Source: Paramecium sonneborni (lineage: Eukaryota; Ciliophora; Oligohymenophorea; Peniculida; Parameciidae). From it: a DNA stretch of 64,000 nt. The translations under genes were made by a program, and so were the position numbers. Positions 34,315-45,547 of the stretch are shown here, piece by piece. The DNA lies in assembly GCA_905182985.1 (NCBI GenBank), contig CAJJDN010000113.1, forward strand, positions 280,326 through 344,325, in the 5' to 3' direction. A model generated the notes under the pieces. The model searched no databases and had not been told where the DNA came from. It saw only the letters and a list, made by a program, of their open reading frames with translations. Position 1 is the stretch's first letter. Each line of letters starts with the position of its first letter.

Positions 34315-35831
34315 TCATTAAATTGAAGTTCTACATGTTGGGCAAGTAGTATGTAACAAAACCCATTTTATGAGACATTCCTTATGGAAAATGTGAGAAG
34401 GATGACATTCCAAACCAACTAATCGTTGATCTGGAAGAAGCTTTTCTCTACAAATAATGCAATCACCATTCTCATCTAAATTAATTGATTTATCAGGGGA
34501 TAATTATAATTTTCTAACTATTTCTCTATGATTTCTTTCTTCTAATTATTATTGTTCCATTTACAAGTATCTACTTAAAACATTATAATATGGATTTGGA
34601 ACAATATCATTTAAGTCGTAGAATCTCATATCAAATCTTGATTCGTAAGATTCCAAATGATCCAATTGTACTCTATTTGAATACTTCTTGATTGCATAGT
34701 ATATATAAATGAGTAGAGAAATAAGAAAGCAAATAGTATCATTAATAAAGTACACTTCAATTTTGTATATTGAGTCTTCTATATAGTTGAAGTAACTTTT
34801 AAAATTGAAGATCAAACAAACTACCACACAAGCAAATGCTGATAAATAAATGATAACTTTTAAAGTCCTATTTAAACATGATTCATAGAAGAAGAGTTTA
34901 TAATATAACATATAGGCATTTTAAAAGCAACTTAAATGTCGTTAATTTACCTTTCTTATCATTTTGAGTAGAATCAAATGATAGAATTGTTTGATTATCA
35001 TAGTTACACAATATATTACATATAGGTAGATTAATATTATTGTCTCTTTCTCTGCTGAATCTATAAAACTGGCAATCACTGCTAATTTTATTTTATAATA
35101 CATCAATAACATAAAGGTTATTTTTACAGTATTCCTTTTCGTTTCAATCAATCCTAAGTCTATTTATGGGTATTACTTGGCAAATTTATGTATTGATAAC
35201 CTACTTTTGTCTTTAAAATTGAACATTCACAATTATCTGGACTTTGTCGAAAGCATGAGTAAATACAAGCAATCAAATATAGAACCATATGCAAAACATA
35301 TGATGTTATTAAAATTGGATAGATTCGGCTATTACTTTTCAAAATAAATAAGAATTAGCTGAACCAAAAACTCCAAATGAAGGAACTGTACATCAAAACA
35401 TTAATCAAATCAAATTTCTCCTAAAATTTAAACTCTTCCAAGAATTCATATACACTCTTTTCATATGTGAGACATAAAAGCTTCAAGTTTTCTTTTGGGA
35501 CATTCAGAATTTCTTAGTTCGCATTTTTTAAATCCAAATAAATTGCCGTATACAATATCATAGTGAACAAATGTGAAAACCATTTACTTAATTCTATTCC
35601 TACCATTTCTGGATCAATTATACAACTCAAACTAGTTATAGTTGTCACAACCAATAATATTGATGTGGCTATAAGTAAATATTTAATTTTTAATTAAGCT
35701 GCTTTTATCAATTTTGTATAATGTTCCTTTAAGCCCTCAATCGATCCATATCGATTAGTGTTAACATGTTATTAATATTAACTAAGCATTCTTTGTTCCT
35801 CATAAGAACATTATTACTCTGTAATCATCAT
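34315..35831 (-). CDS. Multi-pass membrane RING-H2 E3 ligase-like protein
   Basis: 497 aa, one 23-bp intron at 35154-35176. Several hydrophobic segments: YLLIATSILLVVTTI; LFTMILYTAIYL; SYVLHMVLYLIACIY; VIIYLSAFACVVVCLIF; CFLISLLIYIYYAI. A cytosolic C-terminal RING-H2 finger follows: C-x2-C (DCIICREKL), C-x-H-x2-H (ECHPSHIFHKEC) and C-P-x-C (TCPTCRTSIQ-stop). The RING at the extreme C-terminus after 5-7 membrane spans is the layout of membrane-bound ubiquitin ligases of ER or endosome. Substrate unknown. Two tandem ATGs begin the frame (MMITEQQ). Confidence 0.85.
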
Positions 35832-36653
35832 TTAATATAATTAAAATTTTTATAATTCTCATAATCATTCATTCAGCAATCTCCCCCATATATACTTCTT
35901 TCAAATTATCTCTCTTCAAATTTCATTGAGTATTATTCGATTCTTTTTATTATCTGTTTTATTTTTAAGAATCATCAAACTAGATATATTACTTTTAAAT
36001 GATGTTCTATTATTTTAAATAAAGCTCTTAAAGGATTATCTCTCCTTTACAATAATTATCTCAATCCTTCTAATTCTTTAATAGTCCTTTCTCTTTTCTG
36101 TCTATTGCTCAATTCATTTCTTAAAAGTTTTTAATTAAATATTAAACTAATATGCGTTGGTTATATTATAATATAATCAAAGAAATTTATCAAACTTAAT
36201 TTATCTCTCAAAATACAATTACAGTAGATTTCAAATCTTTGATTTCTCTTAAATTTAATAAAAGAACATAATATTTCACAGATTAATTTCTAGATAATAT
36301 TAAAATATGTATAGATAAATTTTATCAAAATATATATATTATTGTAATTTTATCAAATAAATAGAAATTAATTTGAGAAAGAGAATACGATATTGATTAC
36401 TTATATTATACATCTAAGTGTTGAATTATTAAAATAATAGGATTAAGTATAAAATTTTGATGGTAAGTGTTTTATGATTTGTGTATAATTTATATCTTAA
36501 ATATTTATTAGATTATGAGATGATAATATAAGTTATGAGTAATAAATAATTCTGAACTAACTAATTGTGTAAGTTTAGATTTGATTATGAATGATAAGAA
36601 ATAATATGGATTAGATATGTGATCATAATTATTTTTTGACAATTCAATTATAA
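35832..36653. other. Intergenic, AT-rich
   Basis: About 820 bp between the RING gene start and the stop of the GST gene. Long A/T runs; no gene, RNA or repeat recognised. Confidence 0.4.
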
Positions 36654-37326
36654 TCATTTAGGGTAATCTTTTTAATAGATTGCTCTTGATTATTCGATTT
36701 CTTTGATATTATTAACATTATAGTAAATATTCATTATGTTATGATATTATCCAAAATCTAAATTGAATCTAGTCATAGCAGAATCAACTTGACAATAGAT
36801 CATAATATCTGCTAATGTTAATTAATCTCCGACACTAAATCTGCCTCTTGTTCTTGAAATGCTTTTTTCTAGATTGGAAATTCCTAACATATTCCAGTGA
36901 GTCCATTAATCCTTCCATTCCAATTTCTTTTCAGAGTGAGTATTAATATATTATTGTATTCCTAAATGCTGAAATGTTTGGATAGATGAATTGATATATT
37001 CAGCAATAGCCCTGTAAACAGCCTATTAAAAATAAATACCTGACTTAAGCTCTTTGAATCCTATTTTATGGTAAGATTGGTTTTTCAGGATGAACTTCTT
37101 CCAAATATTCTGCTATAGCTAAACTTTCAATTAATGAATGTCCTTCTGGAGTAACTAAGGCAGGAATAATTTGACGAGGGTGTATTTTTTTATATTCTTC
37201 TGTCATTTATTCTTTTTTGAGGAAATTGACAGAAACTTAAGTGTATGGAATTTTCTTATAATTGAGAATGCTTCTTATACGCTAAGTACAAGAGGACATT
37301 GCAAATCCATAAAGTGTATATGACAT
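36654..37326 (-). CDS. Zeta-class glutathione S-transferase / maleylacetoacetate isomerase
   Basis: 214 aa, one 28-bp intron at 37012-37039. N-terminal thioredoxin fold: LYGFAMSSCTQRIRSIL carries the SSCxxR signature of zeta GSTs (S11-S12-C13..R16), then RQIIPALVTPEGHSLIESLA (cis-Pro loop and the ES dipeptide that holds glutathione). The helical C-terminal domain ends with SVGDQLTLADIMIYCQVDSA, the conserved GDxxTxAD box. These enzymes isomerise maleylacetoacetate in Tyr breakdown. It shares a 10-bp divergent spacer with the K+ channel gene. Confidence 0.85.
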
Positions 37327-37336
37327 AAATTAAATA
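37327..37336. promoter_or_regulatory. 10-bp divergent intergenic region
   Basis: Only ten bases lie between the ATG of the GST gene (-) and that of the channel gene (+). Any promoter elements must overlap the 5' coding sequences or leaders. Confidence 0.6.
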
Positions 37337-40300
37337 ATGAGTTTATCTGATCTATTAGTAGATTATGGTGAGAGTGGTCATTCTTAATTTGGTAATTAAA
37401 TGAATAATATCATAGAAGAACATACAAAAAAGTAATTCACAGGTCCAGCTAAATTTGCTACTAAAATTGATCCACTTTAAGAAGGTGATTATACAATAAA
37501 ACCACCATCAATGACGAGTTTTCATAAAGTAACAGATCACATTAATCCATCACATTCACCAAATTCAGGAGTGATTCAGTTTTCTCCAAGAACTTAGTTT
37601 CTAGAAGAGAATAATCTCATGAATCCCAATAATAAGGAATTGATGAAAGAAATAGGTTAAACAAATATAGTAAACCCACATAAAGAAGGCATTAATAATT
37701 TCATAAAACTGGTATTAGCAAAGAGCTACTTCAACCGATTTGTTGAGAACATGCTTTAAAAATCTTATGTTAAGAAATTATCACATTTCAATCTTTATCA
37801 AAATACAATGTTAGATGATCTCAGATATATTGATTCTAAACATAAGGTTCGCAAGAATTTTATAGGTAAAATTTGCAAGAAGTTGAGATTTTTGCCAATC
37901 TTTGACTAAAGCAGCTATTTAGTAATAGGTTGGCAATTGCTTCATATTTTAACTATAATCATTGTATTTTTTTGGACTCCATTCAATATATCATTTGGAA
38001 TCACTCTAGATTAAGTCGTCTTTGAAACCTTAACAGTTAGAGATGTAGAATTCTATTTCTTATTTTCGATTGTAGTAGATGGATTCATTGTGATAAATAC
38101 TTCTTATATTGAAAAAGGAATAATCATCAAATAGAGAGGCAAAATATTTATAAATTATGTCAATACATAAGGAATTTACGATTTAGTAAATGATATCTTA
38201 TAATCAAGTGTTCATTCGCATCAATGTTAATTGCTCAGCAATTTGATGTAGACAGTTCTAATGAAAAAATAGGATGGCAATTGATTCCTTACACAATTTA
38301 TTATTGTAGTAGATAGTTTAAATTATAAGCAAGAGTGCACAAATTAGAAGAGTAATCATTATAAAAATTTTTTAGATTTTTCAACTTTTCAGGTTGGGTG
38401 TAAGACCTAATTGAATTAATTAAACTCTTATTTATGGTGATATATGTAGGTCATTTATTTGCTTGTCTATGGCATGGAGTTGCATTTTATTAATTAGGAT
38501 TTAGAAAAACTTGGCTCGAAGTTTATGATGTTTCAGGCTAAGATATTTTTTCAAAATACAATTATGCTTTCTATTGGGCTGTACAAACAATGATTACTGT
38601 TGGATATGGAGATCTAACACCTTAGAATAATTACGAGAGATTATGTGCAAACATGAGCATGTTTTTGGCTTGTGGAGTTTTTGCCTTTTCATTTAATAGT
38701 ATTGGACTTATGTTGAGTAATTTAAATTCTAGATAAGTACTGTATAAACGTAGTACCAATCTGTTGAATTCATATTTGACTAAGAATTAAATTAAAGTTG
38801 AGTTGCAATCCAGAATTAGGAATTATTATGATTATATATTTCAAGAAGAGCAAGAAATTAATGATGAGGAAGTCTCATAAATTACAACAAAGTTATCAAG
38901 TTCTCTTTAAGAAGAATTAAATTTTGAAATTAGATTAAATGTCATGAAGACAAACAAAGTCTTAACCAAATTCTCTTAAAAAACACTAAAATAACTTTCA
39001 TTAATTGTTGAGGAAGTTAGGTATTCTCCAGAGGATTAAATTCTGCTTTAAGGCACTTAAGATGATTGTTCTCTGTATATTATCACAAAAGGAACAGTTT
39101 CTGTATTATTTTAAGATGAACCTCAAGGTCGAAACACAAGAGTCCTTTCTTATTTAGAAAAAGGGGAATCTTTTGGGGAATATTCATTTTTCACTGGTCT
39201 AAACAGATGTGCTTCAGCTAAAAGTATAGGTTTTTCAAGAGCTTACAAAATTCCAAGACAATAATTATTAAATGTTTTGTAAACTAATCAAATTGATCTA
39301 GTAATATATTTATATTATATTTTAGGAACGATTTTGTGAGGTTCGAGATTCTATACTTTTATGTGAAAATTTTTAACCTGCCAAATTGAGTTGTTATTCT
39401 TGCAAAAAATTTAACCATTTAGTTAAAGATTGTCCAGTATTGCATTATGTGGCTGACAAGGAGAAAGTGATTAAAAAGGAGAATTATCCTCTTTTATAAG
39501 ATAGATGTATTACATTTAAGAGGAAAAGATCAGATCGTAACTATTATCCGACTTTATTGGAAATGAAAAAGATGATTGCATATATTGGATACTTTCAAAC
39601 TAAAGAAAATTAAGCTGATAATATTACTGTTGTTGATGAGGAATTAGATGTCTCATATGAAGATAATGATGGATCTCCTAATGAATAAGATTATTGTAAA
39701 ATATTTTTATTTAATATTAGCATCTTTATCTAAAAGTTATTCCAAACTTTCAAGGTAACAATCTTAAAATAGATCATATTCTTAATATGAAAATAACAAT
39801 AATAATAATACTAAAAATCTATAACCTATATAAGAAAGTGAAGATTCAGTTGACAGTCCAAGTCCCAATAAAAGAAGAAATATGTAGGTTAAATAAACAC
39901 TTTAAACTGCTGGTTTTGGAGTTTAAGATTCCTTGTAAAATAAAATAAGAAATGATGATTTTGATTAAAATCTCTCTAGTTTTGGAAATGCTACTCCATC
40001 AATTCATGATGAAAATAAATATTCATTAAAAAATGATTCACTAGGATTACCAAGTCCTATTGACATTCCTGGAAGGGTTACAAAAAAAAAAATAACTGTT
40101 CTTAGAAAATAAAAAAGAGAAGAATCTTATTAACCATTTTCTTCCTAAACAAAATTAGAAGTTAATTAGGATAGAGAAAAATCTTAATAAAAAAAAATAA
40201 AAAATAAAGACCCTTTAAATGATATTCCTGTAACTCCATCTATTTAATCTGTTGATTATAAAAGAGATTCAATTGATAAAAAAGATGATAGAAGAGATCA

Positions 40301-40879
40301 AAAGAGAAAAACTACCAAAACTAAAACAAATCGAAGTAGAACTGCAAAAACTCATCGAACAACCAAATTAGTTTAAGATAATCCAACATAAGAGATTTCA
40401 ATTCCTGTTTTTGAGAGATAGTCTGTATCTATGGAATTGGAAGATTTCGAAGTTTTAAAAAACTTTACCAATTATTTCAGTTGGAATAATGCCAAGGTTG
40501 TTGTTGTAAGAACTATGAAAATTTTATTAAGAAATCTTGAAAAAAGAAGAAATATTTTGAATTAGTTTTCATTTTATACGTTCAATTCATTAGCAATTGC
40601 TAAAATTTCAAGAATAAAAAGAAAACTTAAATTGATGTAATTCATTTTTATGATTATAATATTTTTAGTGAAGATCCACCTTTAGAAGAGAAAAAAGAAA
40701 AAAAGTCTGTTCATCCCCCTAATAAAACAATGAAAGGCAGAAGAGGTAGTAAGAGAAGTACTTAAGCTGATGATATAAGTGGGTTGTTTCAGAAAAAGCC
40801 TTAATTTGGAACTCAAATATAGTTTTTTTAAGGAGCTACTCTTTCAAGGTTTAGTCGAAATGAATTAGAATTTAGATGA
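37337..40879 (+). CDS. Cyclic-nucleotide-binding K+ channel with CCHC zinc knuckle
   Basis: 1145 aa; introns at 38186-38208, 39301-39325, 39696-39720 and 40637-40668. Six-helix channel core with pore and selectivity filter MITVGYGDLTP (GYGD near residue 414), as in K+-selective CNG/HCN/EAG-type channels. A C-linker and cyclic-nucleotide-binding domain follow (about 510-640: GTQDDCSLYIITKGTVSVLF, then LEKGESFGEYSFF). Next comes a CCHC zinc knuckle, CYSCKKFNHLVKDC (about 670-683). The last 450 residues are Lys/Ser-rich and probably disordered. Paramecium uses such channels to control membrane potential and ciliary beating. The canonical FGE of the phosphate cassette is present; the usual RxA/RTA is replaced by NRCASA, so ligand binding is uncertain. 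Confidence 0.9.
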
Positions 40880-41155
40880 TGAATTATTATAATAATCTCT
40901 TTAATTATTTTAGAATGTATATTAAAGTTCTTTTTTTAGGAAGAAGTAGATAGTAAAATCAGTTATAAATAGAAATACTTAATTTTCAGAATTAAAACAC
41001 TACAGAGTTTTTTTGTTATGATTAAGAATATATTATTGTTTAGATTTATTTAATTGCAAAAACATTAATTTAATTTATATTAAAAAATTTCGGATTAATA
41101 CTAATGGAAGAAGTATAAAATTATTAAAGCTTAGGATTTGCATTTTAAAATATAA

Positions 41156-41831
41156 ATGTAGGAAATGCCAACATCACCTCCTAACCCTTTGATATAAACA
41201 TCAAATGATGAACCAACAAAACTTTCTGTCACTTCAACTTCTGAATCGATTCCTCTTTAAACATCAAACTATGATTTAAATCGTGCAGCACATCCAAAAG
41301 CCTGCATTTTTACATTTTTGTTTAAAGGACTCGCTTTATTATTTTATTTCATTTGCAAGGATAGTATTTGGTCATTCATTTTGGTGATAATTTTTTCGGC
41401 TTTCGATTTTTGGACTGTTAAGAATATAACAGGAAGGTATATGATTTAATTTTATTGATAGATTGCTAGTTGGTTTGAAATGGGAGAATGTAATTTTAGA
41501 TGATGGAACTTCGAAATGGGAATTTTATTCTCTGTAAAATAAATAAGTAAATGCTGTTGATAAAACATTCTTTTGGACTGCTTAATTAGGATTTACATTA
41601 GCTTGGGCCTTTTTTACTTTTATAAATTTGCTCTCATTTACATTAATGAATGTATAAATATGATGATAAAATTAGTTTGTCATAGATATAATAGGACTTT
41701 CATTATGCTGGACAAATCTGTTTGGATATTACAAATGTAATGGAGATCATAAAAAGAAAATGAAAGATTTATAAGGGGACATTACAAATAAAGTAGTTAC
41801 TTAATTTGTTGGATAAATGATGTCTAAATGA
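41156..41831 (+). CDS. TVP23: TVP23/FAM18 Golgi membrane protein
   Basis: 208 aa, introns at 41437-41461 and 41652-41675. Highly recognisable family blocks: AAHPKACIFTFLFKGLALLF, FSAFDFWTVKNITGRLLVGL, KWENVILDDGTSKWEFYS, FFWTAQLGFTLAWAFF, TNLFGYYKCNGDHKKK. Four membrane segments. TVP23 proteins sit in the late Golgi and support vesicle trafficking. The Ser/Thr-rich N-terminal 45 residues are extra. An in-frame ATG three codons later is an alternative start. Confidence 0.9.
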
Positions 41832-41873
41832 AAATAATTATATTGTATAATTATAATAATATTTATTTTGGAA

Positions 41874-42005
41874 ATGGATACATATACAATAATAATAATA
41901 GCTTTGATGTTGGGATTCGGCTATTTCATTTATAACGTGATTGCTTGCCATATGAAAAAATAAGATTATTCAGAAATAGATGAAGAAGAAGTAAACCATT
42001 TATGA
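41874..42005 (+). CDS. 43-aa single-pass membrane microprotein
   Basis: Short frame MDTYTIIIIALMLGFGYFIY, then NVIACHMKKQDYSEIDEEEV and NHL-stop. Residues 5-25 form one hydrophobic helix, followed by a Lys pair and an acidic cytosolic tail, as expected from the positive-inside rule. The stop lies 14 bp from the stop of the convergent ANP32-like gene. The clear bipartite composition argues for a real gene, but length limits confidence. Confidence 0.5.
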
Positions 42006-42019
42006 AGTATGCAATATAT

Positions 42020-42713
42020 TCATTCGTTTTTTACTTTTTTTTCTATGAAATCGCTTAAATCACTATCATCTTCATCTTCACTATTTGATTCTTCTTCCTC
42101 GTTACTGTCATCAGAACAAAGTGCGGATTCTTCATCTTCTTAACTCACTTCTTCTTATTCCATATTAGTTTGAGTTTCAATTTCTAATTGTTTTTTCTCT
42201 TGTTTAGGTTTAACATAAATTTGCCCATTTTTATCCTTCTCATCTAATATTTTCAAATTTGGCAAAATTTCAAAAGCATATTTTCGAATATCAGAATCCT
42301 GAAAATCATTAATAAATGAATACTGGTTTATTTATGCCATTCATAATGTTAAGAACTTCAAGTTTCGTTAAAGATTTAAGACCATCTAAATCTGAAAGTT
42401 CTCTTAAAAAATTTCCCCCTGCAATTAATACCTCAAGATTTGGAAATGCTTTAGCAATTTATTAGAAGGTTTTCTGAGTTGTAAAGTTGTCTAAATACTC
42501 AAGTTGAGTGACTGAATTCATTTACTATAAATTTTCAAGAGATCTTATTCCACATTGATTTAAACTAAGGATCTCAAGATTTATGCATTTCTTAAGTTCA
42601 GAAACTAAATCATCTGGTAGTTTGTTCAATTACAAATTATTAAATCTAAGTTGCTTTATTTCTGAGTATGCTTATGATCCAATTTATTTTTTCAATTTTT
42701 ACAACCAGCTCAT
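42020..42713 (-). CDS. ANP32-like acidic leucine-rich protein
   Basis: 222 aa, one 25-bp intron at 42299-42323. N-terminal leucine-rich repeats (IKQLRFNNLQLNKLPDDLVS; NLEILSLNQCGIRSLENLQ; FPNLEVLIAGGNFLREL; LTKLEVLNIMNG) end in an LRR cap (YAFEILPNLKILDEKDKNG). A highly acidic tail follows (EEVSQEDEES.. DDSNEEEESNSEDEDDSD). This LRR plus acidic tail is the ANP32/LANP layout, known for histone chaperoning and PP2A inhibition. Confidence 0.8.
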
Positions 42714-42770
42714 TTAGTTAATAATTAAAGGAAAATTTATTTTTTTTCATATTTATGTATATTGAAAATT

Positions 42771-44330
42771 TCAAAATTGGCCTTAGTTTGAAATCAAACT
42801 AAGAATCTCATCTCCACAAGTTTCATCATATCTTTATTCTTATTTAATAGCACTTAATGCTTAAATAAGTTGAGTAATTTGAAGCTCACTAAGATTGAGT
42901 TATTGAATTTGTTCATCTCTCATCTACATGAGCACTTTCTCTGATATTTTGAATCCTTAGAGAATCTTATAAATGTACTCTCCCTAAAAATTTATACAAA
43001 ATTAAATACTTCTTCTAATTTCAAAATTTCTTCATAGAGTTTTTTAGAATAAGTAAGATAAGAATTATTTTGAACGTTATTTTATACTTTCATCGTTTAG
43101 TTACTTCCCATGAATTATTTTTAATCTGGAGTAACAGGAGCAGTACGAGGCTTTTTTTGAGATTAGAATTGTTATTGCTAAATATTATGTTTTTTCTTTT
43201 AAATCTTGGAGCCATCTGAAAAATCAGATCCTCTTCTTGATTAAGAATCAGAAGTTTTGGTATTGGTGATTGATTATTAACAAAAAGGTTACCCAATCTC
43301 CATCTTCTCTCTGCTTTAGTAATCTTGAGGAATATAATTAGGAATTATCGGTCCCAAATAATTTGATGTTGTTTTATATGGTTATCTCTTTACTTCAACA
43401 TGAGTATTAGGTTCTTCTATAACCCAGGAGTTTTCTGTAACTTACTTACGAATTCTAAATAATAATAATGATTACCTTTTCTCTTATTCAAAATGAAAGA
43501 AAGCACATTCTCCTTATTTTTTGGAGCAATTCTATAATGTACAAGGTTTAGTCTTATAAATCAAAGGATGATATTCATATTCTTTCCATCCATGACAATA
43601 TTTACAGTTTTCTTAATCAGGACAACCACCTTTATCATAATTTAAAATTTGATTATTTTTATTCCAATGAGGACACTCTTTTGGCTATATAGTTTTAGGA
43701 TCTCTTCTAAAATCTTAAGCATTATGAGCATAAACACAAGATGCTCTGTCATGACTATGATATTAATTTAATATAATAAGTTTACTTGACTGTATGAGGA
43801 CACCATACAGTTTTATATTAATACATCCAAAAGTTTTTATCTTAAACCATTCCATCTAATTTAACTGGAATGATTAATTCTTATTCAGAATGAGCAAATG
43901 AACAATATACTCCATATTCACAATCCTTTAAATGGGTACAATATTTAGTTTTATATCTATTTGGATGATAGACTTGCTCAACTTTATTATGAGACCATTA
44001 GCACTAATCTCCTCTTGGGCATTTATTTGCTTATGGACACAATTAGCATCTACAAATTAAAAAAATTATTGTTATTGCTTTTTACTAGTATGAATGCTAT
44101 TTAACATCACGTCTTCGGTCAGATTCATCATGAAAAAAAGGACAAAACTTTTTTTAATCGATTTGATGTTAATTCTCACACTTAAGAGTTTTAAATTAGT
44201 GATGGTTTATGATGTCTACCCTAACTTGACAATTTGGATTGTATGCATCTAAATTTGTTAGTGACGATTCATGAGAACGAACTTTTCTGCTGCCAAGCAT
44301 TCGTTAATAATCTATTTATTATAATAACAT
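42771..44330 (-). CDS. CCCH zinc-finger RNA-binding protein
   Basis: 481 aa; introns at 44050-44085 (36 bp, long for this genome), 43755-43785, 43455-43475 and 42984-43009. Tandem CCCH fingers near the N-terminus (KKFCPFFHDESDRRRDV; CPRGDQCQWSHNKVEQVYHP; KTKYCTHLKDCEYGVYCSFA with H; VWCPHTV..CVYAHNAQDF) match the plant RR-TZF/unkempt arrangement, which binds AU-rich mRNAs and controls stability or translation. Further Cys/His clusters follow (CPDQENCKYCHGW; CTLQNCSKKQGECAFFH). The C-terminus carries a small helical SAM-like segment (KILQGFKISEKVLMQM). The start may be 44330 or the in-frame ATG at 44300. Confidence 0.85.
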
Positions 44331-44334
44331 TTTT

Positions 44335-44883
44335 ATGGACCCCTCTTCATCATAAACTTATTTAAAGAATAATGCGATAGATAATTCTAAATCTAATGAA
44401 AATAAAGATGGCTCTCAAACTCAAGTTAAATCTTAAACCAATATTAGAAATGGATAAGAAAAAAACGATATTGGCTAATTTAAAGATAGTGAACTCTAAC
44501 CAATAGAATTTATTGCTGACAATATTAAATATCAACTAGATCCAAGGTATATGTTATGGTCTACTGAACTTTTAAAATAAGATAAACCTCAAGATCCTAA
44601 CGCTTATAATTACTAATAAGAAAACTAATAAATCAAGAAGAAATCACATAAATTTATGGATCTAAAGAAACTTTATGAGCATAATAAATCAACAATAGAA
44701 GGCTTAAATAAAGAACTTCATGATCTTGAGTTGGCTCGTCAAAAGACACTACAAAGACTTTATGAGGTGAGATAAGAAAAAGAAAGAATGAAGAAGATTT
44801 TTAAAGTTGAAAGATCAAAAACAGAAAATTTAAAGGGGTGCAAAGAGAGATTGGATAAACTCAAAAAAGAATTAGGTTTTTGA
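44335..44883 (+). CDS. Coiled-coil hypothetical protein
   Basis: 182 aa, intronless. The N-terminal 100 residues are Ser/Asn/Gln-rich and disordered; residues about 110-180 are a strong coiled coil (FMDLKKLYEHNKSTIEGLNK; ELHDLELARQKTLQRLYEVR). The start is 4 bp from the first possible ATG of the divergent CCCH gene (34 bp from its second). Role unknown; the shape resembles small ciliary or cytoskeletal proteins. Confidence 0.65.
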
Positions 44884-44890
44884 TTATTTT

Positions 44891-45390
44891 ATGCTATTTC
44901 TTTTAATATCAATTGCTTTAGCTTAATAACTTGAGTACTTCACAGATGCCAACTTTTAAAAACGAACACTCATATCTAAACACTATGTGCAATATGATTG
45001 GGTCATAGCATTCTGTGATCAAGAATGTCCAAATGAAACTATTGCTACAGTTAATTCATTTCCAGATTCTTACTAAAAAGGTTTTGTTAATCTCTCAAAC
45101 AGTCCATGGATTAAAAATAACATAGCTTAGAACGGAATTTGGATTTATTATTTGAATAACACAATGTGTGAGTTCTAAAATGGACATTGCGATTTACATC
45201 TTCCTGTCCCGCAAAAATATAACATACCTAAAGTTAACTTCTTTGAGTCAAGAATGGTAACTCTATTTTGATTATCTTTTAGATAGTCGTTCAAATAGGT
45301 TGTGTCATTTTAGTCATTTTTTACATTATGGCATTTTTCGATCTAAAAAAAAGATTTTGGGATTAAAAAAACAAAGTCAAATCAGAGTGA
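44891..45390 (+). CDS. Type I membrane protein with signal peptide
   Basis: 157 aa, one 26-bp intron at 45257-45282 just before the membrane helix. Signal peptide MLFLLISIALAQQ; a luminal domain with four Cys (FCDQEC..MCEFQNGHC) and N-glycosylation sites (NET, NLS, NNT); one membrane span VVQIGCVILVIFYIMAFF; a basic cytosolic tail (DLKKRFWDQKNKVKSE). Thioredoxin-like texture around YDWVIAFCDQEC (compare the TRX strand before the active site) suggests a diverged PDI/TMX-like fold without a CxxC. It begins 7 bp after the preceding stop. Confidence 0.7.
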
Positions 45391-45547
45391 AAGTATTTTA
45401 TACATATTTTAAAATCCTTATGATATAAATATATCTCTTTTCATGTTTGATTATATTCTCACAATATCCATCATAGCACAATTGATTAAAATATTTGAAT
45501 TATAGAATAATATTATCAATTTGAAAAATATATAATATAAATTTTTA

